Shown here: positions 36,780 to 46,054 of the stretch, in pieces
How positions within the stretch are numbered: position 1 is the stretch's first letter
Layout of the letters: each line of letters opens with the position of its first letter
Assembly (NCBI RefSeq): GCF_004167665.1
Contig: NZ_SEWE01000018.1
Span: 1-64,000, forward strand
Source of the DNA: Hymenobacter persicinus
Lineage (GTDB): Bacteria > Bacteroidota > Bacteroidia > Cytophagales > Hymenobacteraceae
Direction of reading: 5' to 3'
DNA length: 64,000 nt
Notes under the pieces: generated by a model
Told to the model about the DNA's origin: nothing
Seen by the model: only the letters and a program-made list of their open reading frames with translations
The model's database searches: none
Made by a program: the position numbers and the translations under genes

Positions 36780-37652
36780 TTACTCGCTGTGCAGCGCGGG
36801 CTGGGGCTGGCGGGCCGTGAGCGTGGCGCCCGCGCTGGCAATGACGATGAGGAGCATGGCTACCCACTGAATGAACGGCAGCTTTTCGCCCAGCAGCAGC
36901 CAGCCCGACAGTGCCGCCGCCACCGGCTCCAGACTCATCAGAATGCTGAAGGTGCGCGTCGACATCGACTTGAGGGCTTGCATTTCCAGGGTGAAGGGTA
37001 GCACGCTGGAAAACACGGCCAGCAGCGCCCCCAGCAGCAGCAAATGGGGCGTCAGGGCGGGCAGGCTGCTGCTGGTCAGGCCGAAGGGCAGCACCGGCAG
37101 CGCCGCAAACAGCATCCCGACGGCCACGGCCACCGAGCCCGGTAGCACGGCCGCCGTGCGCTGCCCCAGGGCAATGTAGATGGCCCAGCACCCACCGGCC
37201 GCCAAAGCCAGGGCCATGCCCAGCAAGTCGATGCCGCGGCCCTGCCAGGGCGCAATCAGGGCAATGCCGGCGGCGGCCAGCACCACCCACACCACGTCGA
37301 CCCAACGGCGGGAGCCAGCCAAAGCCAGGGCCAGCGGGCCTACAAACTCCAGCGTGACGGCCAGGCCCAGCGGAATCCGGGCCAGGGCGCAATAAAACAA
37401 GAAGTTCATGGCACCCAGGGCCAGACCGTAGGGCACCACCACCCGCCACTGCCGGGCCTGCAGTTGCCCCAGCCGGGGCCGCACGAGCACCAGCAGCAGC
37501 AGGGCCGACAAGCCAATGCGCAGACTGGCCGTGACGGCGGGGCCCAGCACCGGAAACAGGCCCTTGGCAATAGCGGCCCCGCCCTGCACGCTCAGAATGG
37601 CGAGTAGCACGGCCGGCACTGCGGGCACCGAGTAGCGGGGAGAATCTTTCAT
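36780..37652 (-). CDS. rhtA: EamA-family (DMT) transporter, RhtA-like exporter
   Basis: The 290-residue protein has ten hydrophobic helices in two EamA repeats of about 140 residues. The RhtA group is indicated by VQGGAAIAKGLFPVLGP in the first helix, FVGPLALAL and the second-half SSVLPFTLEMQALKSM. RhtA exports threonine and homoserine; related members export other small metabolites. The ATG at 37652 (MKDSPRYS) is chosen; an upstream Met would add a Pro-rich leader. Single gene on the minus strand. Confidence 0.85.
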   Translation of the reverse strand: MKDSPRYSVPAVPAVLLAILSVQGGAAIAKGLFPVLGPAVTASLRIGLSALLLLVLVRPRLGQLQARQWRVVVPYGLALGAMNFLFYCALARIPLGLAVTLEFVGPLALALAGSRRWVDVVWVVLAAAGIALIAPWQGRGIDLLGMALALAAGGCWAIYIALGQRTAAVLPGSVAVAVGMLFAALPVLPFGLTSSSLPALTPHLLLLGALLAVFSSVLPFTLEMQALKSMSTRTFSILMSLEPVAAALSGWLLLGEKLPFIQWVAMLLIVIASAGATLTARQPQPALHSE

Positions 37653-37767
37653 AGGCGAAGTAGCCGGCGGCAGGCTTGCCGGCGGAAGCGGGGGCAAACT
37701 TCGGCAAATACCGCGGTCCGCCTTTGCTTTTTCGCATCGGGCGGCTGGAAAAGCGGGGCCGGACGCG

Positions 37768-37802
37768 AAAAGGCCCTACCAGCGCGCTGCTGATAGGGCC
37801 TT
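37768..37802 (-). terminator. Terminator of the 115-residue hypothetical gene
   Basis: AAGGCCCTACCAGC (37770-37783) pairs, with one G-T, to GCTGATAGGGCCTT (37789-37802). Confidence 0.7.
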
Positions 37803-37846
37803 CGAGTAGTTGGAACCAGCGCGTGGGGCGCAGTTTGGCCGCTGAG

Positions 37847-38194
37847 CTAGTTGCAGCCGATGGCCGGGTAGGAATACGCCCCGCCGTGCTGATGAAAAAA
37901 CGCGTCGACGGCCGTTTGCAGCTCCTGCGGGTCATCGGTATCGAGTTCGGCGAAGATGTGGCTCAGCGACGTGATGCGCGGCTGGGTAGTCAGCAGGTAG
38001 CCCGGCGCGTCGAGCCAAGAGTACACGTAGAGCCGGGCGCCGTCCTGGGCCTGGCAGGCGTGCACGTACCGGATTTCGCTGGCCGGAATGTAGGCCGCGG
38101 GCTGGTTGAAGGAAACGTAGGCAATTGGCTGGCTGGCGCCCAGGGGCGCAAAGCCGGCTTCGGTCAGACTGGTTTGTTTCAGGAGTGGAAGCAT
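37847..38194 (-). CDS. Small hypothetical protein
   Basis: I do not recognise this 115-residue protein. It contains PIAYVSFNQPAAYIPASEIR and RLYVYSWLDAPGYLL in a beta-rich half, then a helical tail with DDPQELQTAVDAFFHQHG and a terminal Cys-Asn. No signal or membrane segment is present. It has its own terminator and no near neighbour on the same strand. Confidence 0.6.
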   Translation of the reverse strand: MLPLLKQTSLTEAGFAPLGASQPIAYVSFNQPAAYIPASEIRYVHACQAQDGARLYVYSWLDAPGYLLTTQPRITSLSHIFAELDTDDPQELQTAVDAFFHQHGGAYSYPAIGCN

Positions 38195-38400
38195 AAGTCA
38201 GATTGCCTGGGCCGACTACTCAGGCGGTTTGGGTTAGGGGAAGAATGGGAAGTAGGTAAAGCAACTTAAATTATACCCACTCCGAAAGGCCATTTTCCGC
38301 GCAGTTGTGACATTCAGTTTTGACGCTACTTCGGCCCTTAGTGTCCTGCTTGCGCAATGCCAACCCGCATTCCGCCCGCTGAGCCCCGTCTTTACTCGGA

Positions 38401-38419
38401 CACATTTACCTTAAATGTG
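38401..38419. repeat. 8-bp inverted repeat CACATTTA-N3-TAAATGTG
   Basis: The arms 38401-38408 and 38412-38419 are exact reverse complements 3 bases apart, 75 bases before the gene at 38494, in an AT-rich region. The layout suits a dimeric regulator, but no regulator is adjacent. Confidence 0.4.
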
Positions 38420-38493
38420 ACAACTATTCTCCTTCTGCGGGTTTTCACTTATCTTAGAAGAAGTTAAGCGTTTCACTCTTTCTCCCCCACACC

Positions 38494-38709
38494 ATGGAAA
38501 ACGCCGAAGAAAAACGGGCCCGCGACTTTGTTGAGCAATGGCTCCAGACCCACCCCGACCGCATCCGCAACCGCCGCGCCCGGCCCGACACCTTCCTGAA
38601 CTGGAAGCTAGCCGCCATCCGCTACGTGCGCAACGGCAACCCCAACGACAGCGACGATATTCTGACCTGGTTTGCCACCCAGGCCGAAGGCGCGGCCATG
38701 GAGGACTAA
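38494..38709 (+). CDS. Small hypothetical protein
   Basis: This 71-residue protein is charged and helical ([20 protein letters not shown], then [38 protein letters not shown]). It has no signal peptide. The Trp/Arg pattern and size suggest a small cytoplasmic regulator or DNA-binding protein, but I cannot assign a family. The start ATG lies 75 bases after a short inverted repeat (38401-38419). Coding is supported by codon-position GC and a clean ATG and stop. Confidence 0.55.
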   Translation: MENAEEKRARDFVEQWLQTHPDRIRNRRARPDTFLNWKLAAIRYVRNGNPNDSDDILTWFATQAEGAAMED

Positions 38710-38828
38710 GTACCGGCGGAACCCGGCCGAGCCACATTTTTGGGCCCTGGGTAAATCTATACTTCAGCTTGCTCCGTATAGTTCGGCAGCAATATAGATT
38801 CTCACTCCTCTCACTTTTTCCCTCTCAC

Positions 38829-39545
38829 ATGAACAAGCACATCCTTTCCGCCTTTGCCCTCGCGGCCCTGTTCTCGCTCGGAACCGCCACCTCTTCTACG
38901 GCCCAAAGCATGGCAACCAAGTCGGACGCCGAAAAGTCGAAGACCAAGGAAGACGGCATGGTGTCGAAAACCAAAATGGGTGACGACGGCAAAACCAAAA
39001 TGAAGGGCAAAGCCGACGACGGCAGCAAGATGAAGGCCAAAACCAAGCCGATGGCCGGCGACATGGCCATGAGCAACTCGGCCGGGGTGATGGTGGGCGG
39101 CGCCATGATGGTGCCCAGCAAGGACATCGTCGACAACGCCGTTAACTCCACCGACCACACCACCCTGGTGTCGGCCGTGAAGGCTGCCGGGCTGGTGGAA
39201 ACGCTGAAAGGCGCGGGCCCCTTCACCGTATTCGCGCCCACCAACGCCGCCTTCAACAAGCTGCCCGCCGGCACGGTCAACACGCTGGTGATGCCCGAGA
39301 ACAAGGCTAAGCTGACCACCATCCTGACCTACCACGTGGTGCCCGGCCGCCTCACCGCCGCCGACCTCAAGGATGGCCAGGTGCTGACGACCGTGGAAGG
39401 CGAAACGCTGACCGTGATGAAAAAGGGTGATTCCGTAATGCTGCACGACGCCAAGGGCGGCATGGCGACGGTCACCATCCCCAACATCATCGACAGCAAC
39501 GGCGTGACCCACGTTATCGACACGGTGCTGATGCCCACCAAGTAA
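38829..39545 (+). CDS. Secreted fasciclin-domain protein
   Basis: The 238-residue protein has a signal peptide ([20 protein letters not shown]), then a low-complexity stretch of about 60 residues rich in Lys, Met, Asp and Gly ([20 protein letters not shown]). One fasciclin domain follows (about 100-236) with [47 protein letters not shown] and [10 protein letters not shown]. Fasciclin domains mediate adhesion or binding at the cell surface. The charged linker may bind metal or act as a spacer. Ended by a perfect-stem terminator. Confidence 0.9.
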   Translation: MNKHILSAFALAALFSLGTATSSTAQSMATKSDAEKSKTKEDGMVSKTKMGDDGKTKMKGKADDGSKMKAKTKPMAGDMAMSNSAGVMVGGAMMVPSKDIVDNAVNSTDHTTLVSAVKAAGLVETLKGAGPFTVFAPTNAAFNKLPAGTVNTLVMPENKAKLTTILTYHVVPGRLTAADLKDGQVLTTVEGETLTVMKKGDSVMLHDAKGGMATVTIPNIIDSNGVTHVIDTVLMPTK

Positions 39546-39578
39546 CTGTCCTGGCGCCGCGGCGCCGGAACGTAGCCG

Positions 39579-39608
39579 AAAGCCGACCCCAGTGGGGTCG
39601 GCTTTTTT
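39579..39608 (+). terminator. Terminator of the fasciclin gene
   Basis: AAGCCGACCCC pairs with GGGGTCGGCTT over a 3-base loop and is followed by T-run. Confidence 0.9.
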
Positions 39609-39770
39609 CGTTTTCGGGCCCGTGGCGCGGATTACTTTTTTATGAACAAAATGCCCGGCAGCACCTACCCTTCAAGTACATAGGCCGGCCCTAATAGACG
39701 CGTTGTGCATCTACTCAGTTATTTTCCGACCTTTAGAGGCGTTTTTCCAATTCCACCTTCACACACCCTT

Positions 39771-42092
39771 ATGAAGAACTTTTTCTCATGGGCCTGCGCG
39801 GCTGTTTTGGGCCTCTCCACGGCCGCAACGGCCCAGGTAATGCCGCCCGCTCCCCCTTCCAACCTGCAGGGGCAGGCGCTGAAAACCTGGCTGGTCCAGA
39901 ACTGGTACGACGGCAAGCGCGTCGACTTGGGCTACGACCGGGCCCGGGGCAAGATGTACAACTACGTGGACGTGTTCAACGGCCGCCTCACCTGCGTGTA
40001 CTCGGGCTACTCGGTGCCCAAAACCATCGACTCGACGGCCACCAGCACCGGCAACGTGGGCAGCATCAACTGTGAGCACACCATTCCCCAGTCGTGGTTC
40101 AACGAAGTCAGCCGCATGAAGGCCGACATTCACCACCTCTACCCCACCTTCGACACCTGGAACTCCAACCGCGGCAGCGACCCGTTCGGCGAAATTCCGG
40201 ACGCCACCACCCAGCTCTGGATGCGCGGCACCACCGGCCAGACCACCATTCCGACGGCCAACATCGAGGAGTACAGCGAGGACACGAACACCATGTTTGA
40301 GCCCCGCGAAGACCACAAGGGCAACCTGGCCCGCTCGGCCTTCTATTTCTACACCATGCACCAGGGCCAGACCTTCGACCCGGGCAAGGACGTTATTTCG
40401 GCCCTGGCCGACCTGAACACCCTGTATCAGTGGCACCTGGCCGACCCGGTAGATGCTCGTGAGCGGGAGCGCAACCGCCGCGCCGCCAAAAGCCAGGGCA
40501 ACTTCAACCCTTACATTGCCTACCCCGACCTGGTAGCCCGCGCCTGGGGCTTTGCCGTGCAGCCTACGTTTAGCTTTGCGGCGGCCACCGGCAGCATCAC
40601 CGAGGGCAACACTGGCACCAAGACCTACACGGCTACCGTCAACGTGACGCCTGCTCCTACCGCCACTCTCACGGTGCAGGTAGCCGCCGACGCCGCCAAC
40701 TCCACGGCCCTCAACCCGAGCGACTACACCTTCAGCACCCAGACGCTGACCTTCGCCGCCGGCCAAACGTCGCAGACCGTGACCGTCACGGTCAACGGCG
40801 ACACCACGCCCGAAGCTGATGAAACCGTGCAGCTGAACCTGCAGAACGTGAGCACCGGCGGCGCCATCGGCGGCCCGGCCAACCACGTGCTAACCATCAC
40901 CAACGACGACGGCGCGGCCCCGACCATTGCCTTTGCTTCGGCGACGGGCTCCATCCTGGAAGGCAACACCGGCACGACCACCTACACGGTGAATGCCACC
41001 CTGACCGGCAGCGCGCCCACGGCCGCCGTCACCATCCCCGTGACCGTAGTGGCCTCCGGCACCACCGCCGATGCCAACGACTACGTGCTGGGCACCACTA
41101 GCCTGACCTTCGCGGCCGGCAACGCCAGCCAGAGCCTGCCCGTCACCATCACGGTGAACGGCGACGTGACGCCGGAATCCAACGAGACCGTGCGCCTGCA
41201 GCTGGGCACGCCCACCACGGGCGGCGCCGTGCTGAGTTTGAACAGCACCCACACCCTGACCATCCTCAACGACGACCAGGCCCCGGCTGGCACCAGCTGC
41301 TCCGACCTGTACTTCTCGGAATACGCCGAGTCGGCTACGGGCAACACCAAGTACGTGGAGATTTACAACCCCACGCCCGACGTTATCAACCTAGCCGGCC
41401 TGCGCGTCGATTTGTTTGCCAACGGCGTAACCTCCCCGACTTCCACGCAGGCACTGACGGGCACGCTGAACCCCGGCGCCGTGTACGTTATTGCCAACGC
41501 CAACTCGGTGGCCTCCGTGCTAGCCAAGGCCAACGTGACCTCCAACATCACCTTCTTCAACGGCGACGACGCGCTGGCTTTGTTTGACGGCACCGACACG
41601 CTCGACGTTATCGGCGTTATCGGGCAGCGGCCGGCCGCTTCGGGCTGGGTGATTCCCGGCGGCGGCACCACCACCGACAACACCTTGGTGCGCAAAGCCA
41701 CCGTGGGCCACGGCAACACCCGCTGGGCGCAGGCCGCCGGCGAATGGCAGACCCTGGGCACGGACGTCTTCACCAACGTGGGCCTCTACACCAGCTCGGC
41801 CTGCCTCCCAACGGGCACCGCCAAGGCGGCTCCGCTGCGCACGGGCCTGGAAGTATTCCCCAACCCGACGGCCGGCGCCTTCCAGGTGCGCGTACCTGGT
41901 CTGCAGGGCCGCCACCAGGCCGCCATCAGCCTCTACAACTCCCTGGGCCAGCAGGTTCAGACCCTGAGCCAGCCCCTGAGCGGTGCTGAGTCGGCCACGC
42001 TCAACGTGCACGCGCTGCCCGCCGGCCTCTACTCGGTGCAGGTGGAAGTCGGCGGGGTGCGCTACGTCAGCCGCCTGGCCGTGCGCCACTAA
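39771..42092 (+). CDS. Secreted endonuclease I with Calx-beta and lamin-tail domains and T9SS tail
   Basis: The 773-residue protein has a signal peptide ending TAATAQ. An endonuclease I domain (about 25-255) has the catalytic CEHTIPQSWF (Cys101-His103), ADIHHLYPTFDTWNSNRGSD and the DPVDARERERN helix. Two Calx-beta domains follow (about 268-378, 382-500), each with ITEGNTG or ILEGNTG and a DVTPESNETV-type Ca-binding turn. A lamin-tail domain (about 507-640) has CSDLYFSEYAESATGNTKYV. The last 80 residues are a T9SS type A tail (LEVFPNPTAGAF to SRLAVRH). It should degrade extracellular DNA or RNA. A GTG upstream would add residues before the signal, so ATG 39771 is used. Confidence 0.9.
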   Translation: MKNFFSWACAAVLGLSTAATAQVMPPAPPSNLQGQALKTWLVQNWYDGKRVDLGYDRARGKMYNYVDVFNGRLTCVYSGYSVPKTIDSTATSTGNVGSINCEHTIPQSWFNEVSRMKADIHHLYPTFDTWNSNRGSDPFGEIPDATTQLWMRGTTGQTTIPTANIEEYSEDTNTMFEPREDHKGNLARSAFYFYTMHQGQTFDPGKDVISALADLNTLYQWHLADPVDARERERNRRAAKSQGNFNPYIAYPDLVARAWGFAVQPTFSFAAATGSITEGNTGTKTYTATVNVTPAPTATLTVQVAADAANSTALNPSDYTFSTQTLTFAAGQTSQTVTVTVNGDTTPEADETVQLNLQNVSTGGAIGGPANHVLTITNDDGAAPTIAFASATGSILEGNTGTTTYTVNATLTGSAPTAAVTIPVTVVASGTTADANDYVLGTTSLTFAAGNASQSLPVTITVNGDVTPESNETVRLQLGTPTTGGAVLSLNSTHTLTILNDDQAPAGTSCSDLYFSEYAESATGNTKYVEIYNPTPDVINLAGLRVDLFANGVTSPTSTQALTGTLNPGAVYVIANANSVASVLAKANVTSNITFFNGDDALALFDGTDTLDVIGVIGQRPAASGWVIPGGGTTTDNTLVRKATVGHGNTRWAQAAGEWQTLGTDVFTNVGLYTSSACLPTGTAKAAPLRTGLEVFPNPTAGAFQVRVPGLQGRHQAAISLYNSLGQQVQTLSQPLSGAESATLNVHALPAGLYSVQVEVGGVRYVSRLAVRH

Positions 42093-42124
42093 GCTTTATA
42101 CCAACTGCGCTTCGGCGTTCTGAT

Positions 42125-42161
42125 AAAAAGCCCCGACTCCCCACGGAGTCGGGGCTTTTTG
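42125..42161 (+). terminator. Terminator of the nuclease gene
   Basis: AAAAAGCCCCGACTCC pairs with GGAGTCGGGGCTTTTT over a 4-base loop. Confidence 0.92.
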
Positions 42162-42211
42162 CTTTTGGCTCGGTGGACTTACGCAGCAGATTTTGTTCGA
42201 ACTTTGCAGCT

Positions 42212-42619
42212 ATGCCGAATTCGTTGCCCAAGTCCTTTTACTTCCAGAATCCCGCCATTACCATCTACCACACGGCCGGCTACCTGCGCCTCGACTGGAG
42301 CGGGGCACGCACAACGGAAGACGAGCTGCGCGGGGCTTACCAGCAGGTGTTGCTGGCCATGAAGCACTACCGCACCGGCAAAACCCTGAGCTACCACGGC
42401 CTGCGCCAGCTGATTCCGCTCCCGGTTCAGCACTGGCTCACCCAGGAATGGATTCCGCGGGCCGTGCACGAGGCCGGCTACAGCCAGTGCGCCGTGGTCG
42501 AAAGCCAGAGCGCGCTGGGCCGGCTGGCTTCCCAGGCCGTGGGGCAGCAAACTCCCGCCCAGCTCGATTTTCGCCATTTCGCCACCCTGGCCGAAGCGCA
42601 CGCCTGGCTGAGCGCCTAA
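42212..42619 (+). CDS. STAS/SpoIIAA-like hypothetical protein
   Basis: The 135-residue soluble protein begins with PKSFYFQNPAITIYHTAGY and has the helical stretches DELRGAYQQVLLAMKHYR and WIPRAVHEAGYSQCAVVESQ, ending FATLAEAHAWL. The short-strand and helix alternation with a terminal FxxxxxAxxWL fits the SpoIIAA-like proteins often found in Bacteroidota, but the match is by layout only. A near-consensus -7 (GAACTTTG) lies 7 bases before the ATG, so the transcript may have no leader. The convergent GNAT gene ends 7 bases beyond its stop. Confidence 0.6.
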   Translation: MPNSLPKSFYFQNPAITIYHTAGYLRLDWSGARTTEDELRGAYQQVLLAMKHYRTGKTLSYHGLRQLIPLPVQHWLTQEWIPRAVHEAGYSQCAVVESQSALGRLASQAVGQQTPAQLDFRHFATLAEAHAWLSA

Positions 42620-42626
42620 GCCACCC

Positions 42627-42911
42627 CTACTTTTTCTCCCGCAGCTCCTGGTATTCGGGGTGCTGCTCCACGAAGCCGCGCATAAACGAGCAGCTCGTGC
42701 GCACCCGCAGGTGCTGGTCGCGGGCAAAATCCAGGGCCGTTTTAGCCAGTTGCTCCCCGATGCCCTTGCCCCGCAGGTGCTCATCAACGAAGGTGTGGGT
42801 AAAGTCGATAACGTCGTCGGTGGGGCGGCTGTAGGCCAGCTCCGACTCGTAGCCCTGGAGCGTGGCGTAGAAAGTCTGTTCGTCGGAATTGTGGGTGATG
42901 GTCGGATTCAT
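42627..42911 (-). CDS. Small GNAT-type N-acetyltransferase (YidJ/NATD1-like)
   Basis: The 94-residue protein has the features of the minimal Gcn5-related family: a beta-strand TFYATLQGYESELAYSR, the acetyl-CoA loop FVDEHLRGKGIGEQLAKTAL, and the conserved Cys in TSCSFMRGFVEQHPEYQ. These proteins have about 90-100 residues, lack the first part of the usual GNAT fold and use acetyl-CoA. Acceptor unknown. It overlaps no gene and converges with the preceding one. Confidence 0.88.
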   Translation of the reverse strand: MNPTITHNSDEQTFYATLQGYESELAYSRPTDDVIDFTHTFVDEHLRGKGIGEQLAKTALDFARDQHLRVRTSCSFMRGFVEQHPEYQELREKK

Positions 42912-43109
42912 GGGAGGCAGCGTGAGCGTGACGGGTCCGGCCTACGAGGGCCGGCTCTGCCTGTTAACTGCCGGCGGCCGGCCGGGGTTGCGGGGAAAAG
43001 TCGCCTAGCGTTTTTAGCCGCCCGGCGCAGCCAATTTGCCCCGGACTGCGTACACGAAAGCACAACGGCTGTTTCCCGCCCTTTCCAATTACCCTTTCTC
43101 TCGACAACC

Positions 43110-43577
43110 ATGGCACACAACCCCAACGACGGCAGCAACGACAACCCGGACGAGTTCAGCGAATTCCGCAAAGACAAGGATGCCACCACTGGCAACGCCA
43201 AGGCGGAAAACCACCGCGAAGGCGAAAAGCGCGCCGACGCTCCCCTGACTCCTACCCCCTCGGGCACGCCCGCCTACGGCGACTTTGGTCACGACCCCAA
43301 CACCCGCTCCACGACCACCGACCAGCCCGCGGGCATGAACCCCGGCGGCGTGGCCGCGCCCAGCACGGCAGCCCCCGAACAGCGGGGCAGCGCCCCCCAG
43401 AACTTGAATCCCGACGCCGTGCGCGCCACCCAGAATGCTTCCGAGGAAGAGCGCCGCGAGGCCTACAAGCAGGACGACCCGCGTTACGGCGGTGGTACCC
43501 GCAACTGGGAATCCGAAGAGCCCGCCAACCGTACCCGCAACTCGGCCGAAGACCCCAACGACAACTTGCTCAGTTAA
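43110..43577 (+). CDS. Disordered hydrophilic protein (first of a pair)
   Basis: The 155-residue protein has almost no hydrophobic residues. It is rich in Asn, Asp, Pro, Gly, Thr, Glu and Arg (NPNDGSNDNPDEFSEFRKDK, then PTPSGTPAYGDFGHDPNT). No cysteines are present. It has no signal peptide. Extreme hydrophilicity resembles stress-protective hydrophilins, though no LEA repeat is seen; I do not recognise a family. A second hydrophilic gene follows 19 bases downstream on the same strand. Chance translation is unlikely because both have clean ATG starts and tandem arrangement. Confidence 0.6.
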   Translation: MAHNPNDGSNDNPDEFSEFRKDKDATTGNAKAENHREGEKRADAPLTPTPSGTPAYGDFGHDPNTRSTTTDQPAGMNPGGVAAPSTAAPEQRGSAPQNLNPDAVRATQNASEEERREAYKQDDPRYGGGTRNWESEEPANRTRNSAEDPNDNLLS

Positions 43578-43596
43578 GCTTTTGACCTTACACCCA

Positions 43597-43860
43597 ATGG
43601 ACAAGCAGAAAAAAGACTCCGCCGCTCCCCAGCCGGACGGCGCTAAAATGAGCCCCGAGCAGCAGAAGCACCACGACGAGCTCTACAATTACAAGCGCGA
43701 CGAGGAAGGCACGCTCGACACCTCCGCCCGCCTCGACGACGAAACCGCCGGCATCCCCGACGACACCGTCAGCAGCGGAGCTAACCCTGGCACTACCGGC
43801 GACCCGGTCGACAACATTATCATCGAGTCGAACAACCCCATCGACGACAATAACCGCTAG
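43597..43860 (+). CDS. Disordered acidic protein (second of a pair)
   Basis: The 87-residue protein is acidic, rich in Asp, Asn and Gln with the phrases KKDSAAPQPDGAKMSPEQQK and ESNNPIDDNNR. It has no signal peptide, membrane segment or cysteine. It follows the first disordered gene by 19 bases and ends before a bidirectional terminator. Both share the tendency to Asn/Asp repeats but no alignable motif. A stress-related role is inference from composition. Confidence 0.55.
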   Translation: MDKQKKDSAAPQPDGAKMSPEQQKHHDELYNYKRDEEGTLDTSARLDDETAGIPDDTVSSGANPGTTGDPVDNIIIESNNPIDDNNR

Positions 43861-43880
43861 TCCTGCCCAGCAGTACGTCC

Positions 43881-43916
43881 AAAAGGCCGCTCCGACAACC
43901 GTTGGGGCGGCCTTTT
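43881..43916. terminator. Bidirectional terminator
   Basis: AAAAGGCCGC stem pairs with GCGGCCTTTT between convergent genes. Confidence 0.88.
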
Positions 43917-43936
43917 GCGTGCTGTGTCTGCCCGAC

Positions 43937-46054
43937 TTACCAGCGCCAGCCGAGTTGGGCGCCGCCGTAGTAGTTGCGGCCGGGGGCGGGCTGAAAGAAC
44001 CGGTTGCCAAAGGCATTCAAATCGTTGCCCAGGCTGTAGCGGCGGTTGGTGGCGTTGTCGAGGCCGGCGTACAGGTCAGCTTCGAAGTGGCGCGCCAGTG
44101 TGCGGCGCCAGCCGGCCCGGGCCCCGAAAACCCAGTAACCGGCCGCGTACTCAGAGTTGGCGTCGTTCAGAGGCAGGCGGGCCTGGTGGCTCACGGTGGG
44201 GTTGGCGTAGAAGCCGGGGCCAGATGCAAAATCGAGGCCGGCGGTGAGGGTGTGGGGCGCGGTGCCGGTGAGACGGTTGCCGCTGAAATCATTACCTCCC
44301 GACTCGTAGCGAAGGAAGCGGTAGTGGTTGTAGGCGTAGCTGACAAAAGCCCGCAGGCCCCTCCCCGCCCCGGCGGCCGAGGATTCCGCAGCAGTACCAG
44401 CGGGGGCGGGTTGCCAAAGCCAGCCGCTCACGGCCGCTTCTACCCCGCGCTGCCGGGTGGTGCCGGCGTTGGCAAAGACGCTGGTTCCGGTTGCCGTAGT
44501 CCGCGTGACGATGGTGTGGCGCAGCCGGAAGTCGTAGGCGGCCAGATCGAAGCGCAGGCGGCGGTCCAGCAGCTGCCCGCGCGCGCCCACCTCGAAGCTC
44601 GTGCCCCGCTCGGCCTGCAACTCCGGGTTCAGGCTGCCGTCGGAGGGACGGATTTCCTCGTCGGTGGGCGGGGAAAAGCCCGTGCTGACGCTGGCGTAGG
44701 TTGAAATCAGCGGCGTGAGCTCCTTCAGCAGCGCCACCCGCGGCGACACCACCGGCCGAAAGTCGCGCCGCAGCTCGTAGCCCGCCGGCTTAGCCACCGC
44801 GTCCGACACTCGAGTAATGCGGTAAGCCAGACGGTTGTAGCTCGCCCCTGCCGTGGCCAGCAAGCCGGCGGGCAGCTCCAGCTCGGCCTGCCCGAAGCCA
44901 AAGCCCGTGGTGGCCCGGATTTCGTCGTCGTAGCGCAGGGGGCCGGGAGTGCCGGCGCGGTTCTGGTAGCTGCGGGCATTTTCGAAGCTGCTCTGCCATT
45001 CTCCGCCGGCACTCAGTCGTAGCACCCGCCCGGCCAGCGTGGTACGGTAAGCAAACGTCGTGCGCCCGCCCCAGCCCAGGCCGGTGTTGCGCTCCAAGTC
45101 GACCAGATAAGGCGTACGAATGGCCGTGCCGGAGGTGTAAAGCGTGGTTTTGTTGGAGAAGCGCGCCGAAAACCGGTACTCGTGCGACACGCCCAGCAAA
45201 GCCGTGCGTGAGGCGTAGGCAGCCCGTTGCGCCACGGTGCCGGGTGCGGCCGCCGTACCCGGCCGGGCCTGCCGTGGATTCTGCTCAAACTGGGCCCGGG
45301 TCAGGCCGCCGGGCAGCTGATAGTCCAGGTCGGTGTACAGCACGTGGGCCGCCACGGTGCGTTGCTCGGAGGGGCGAAATTCGCCGTCGATGGTCAGCAC
45401 GTCGCGGCGCAGGGCGCTGTTTTCGCGGTAGCCATCCAGGCTCTGGCGGGTGTACTGGGCCCGCAGGGTGCTCGTGGCCGTGCCGCTTTCGGCCGCTACC
45501 GAATAGCGGCGTAGCCCGAAGCTGCCGGCCGTGAAGCCCACCTGGGCCCGGCTTTCCCCCGGTTCGGGCCGGCGGTTGCTCAGCAGCACGGCTCCGCCCG
45601 TACCGGCCCCGTACGCGCTGGCGGCCGGGCCTTTCAGCACCTCAATCCGGCCGAGGGAAGCCACGTCGAGCAAATTCAGGGCGGTGCTGCCGCCGGCATC
45701 GGTGAAGGGAATGTCGTGGTAGTACACCTTCACGTTGCGGACGCCGAACGGGGAGCGGAGCGTGCTGCCCCGCACGCTGAGCCGGTAGCTGGCCGTGGCC
45801 CGCTCCTCCAGCCGTACCCCGGGCAGGGTATTGACGGCGGCCGTGAGGGAAGTCGGGCTGAAGCGGTCCAGCGTGCGGCTGTCGATGACGCCTACGCCGG
45901 CGGCGGTGCGGCGCAGGGGCAGGTTTTGGCCGTAGCCCACCACGGTGGCTTCGGGCAGGGCCACGGCGCGGGCGGTGTCGGGCGCCGGGTTCTGAGCCAG
46001 GGCGGGCAGCCCCAGCCCGGTCAGCGCGCACCACAGCCAGGAACGGGAAAGCAT
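43937..46054 (-). CDS. TonB-dependent outer-membrane receptor (FecA-like)
   Basis: The 705-residue protein has a signal peptide (SWLWCALTGLGLPALAQ), a plug domain beginning ALPEATVVGYGQNLPLRRT with NTLPGVRLEERATASYRLSV and IEVLKGPAASAYGAGTGGAV, and a barrel of about 550 residues ending in a terminal aromatic RW. It lacks the carboxypeptidase-like domain of SusC receptors and has no SusD partner, so a ferric-siderophore or vitamin/metal ligand is likelier than a glycan. The PxxEE-box region STGFSPPTDEEIRPSDGSLN and NPELQAERG are typical. Start 46054 is used; ATG 46072 is possible. No Fur-type site was recognised. Confidence 0.9.
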   Translation of the reverse strand: MLSRSWLWCALTGLGLPALAQNPAPDTARAVALPEATVVGYGQNLPLRRTAAGVGVIDSRTLDRFSPTSLTAAVNTLPGVRLEERATASYRLSVRGSTLRSPFGVRNVKVYYHDIPFTDAGGSTALNLLDVASLGRIEVLKGPAASAYGAGTGGAVLLSNRRPEPGESRAQVGFTAGSFGLRRYSVAAESGTATSTLRAQYTRQSLDGYRENSALRRDVLTIDGEFRPSEQRTVAAHVLYTDLDYQLPGGLTRAQFEQNPRQARPGTAAAPGTVAQRAAYASRTALLGVSHEYRFSARFSNKTTLYTSGTAIRTPYLVDLERNTGLGWGGRTTFAYRTTLAGRVLRLSAGGEWQSSFENARSYQNRAGTPGPLRYDDEIRATTGFGFGQAELELPAGLLATAGASYNRLAYRITRVSDAVAKPAGYELRRDFRPVVSPRVALLKELTPLISTYASVSTGFSPPTDEEIRPSDGSLNPELQAERGTSFEVGARGQLLDRRLRFDLAAYDFRLRHTIVTRTTATGTSVFANAGTTRQRGVEAAVSGWLWQPAPAGTAAESSAAGAGRGLRAFVSYAYNHYRFLRYESGGNDFSGNRLTGTAPHTLTAGLDFASGPGFYANPTVSHQARLPLNDANSEYAAGYWVFGARAGWRRTLARHFEADLYAGLDNATNRRYSLGNDLNAFGNRFFQPAPGRNYYGGAQLGWRW

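Noticed and set aside
43937..46054. SusC-type glycan receptor
   Set aside because: There is no carboxypeptidase-like N-terminal domain and no SusD gene beside it.
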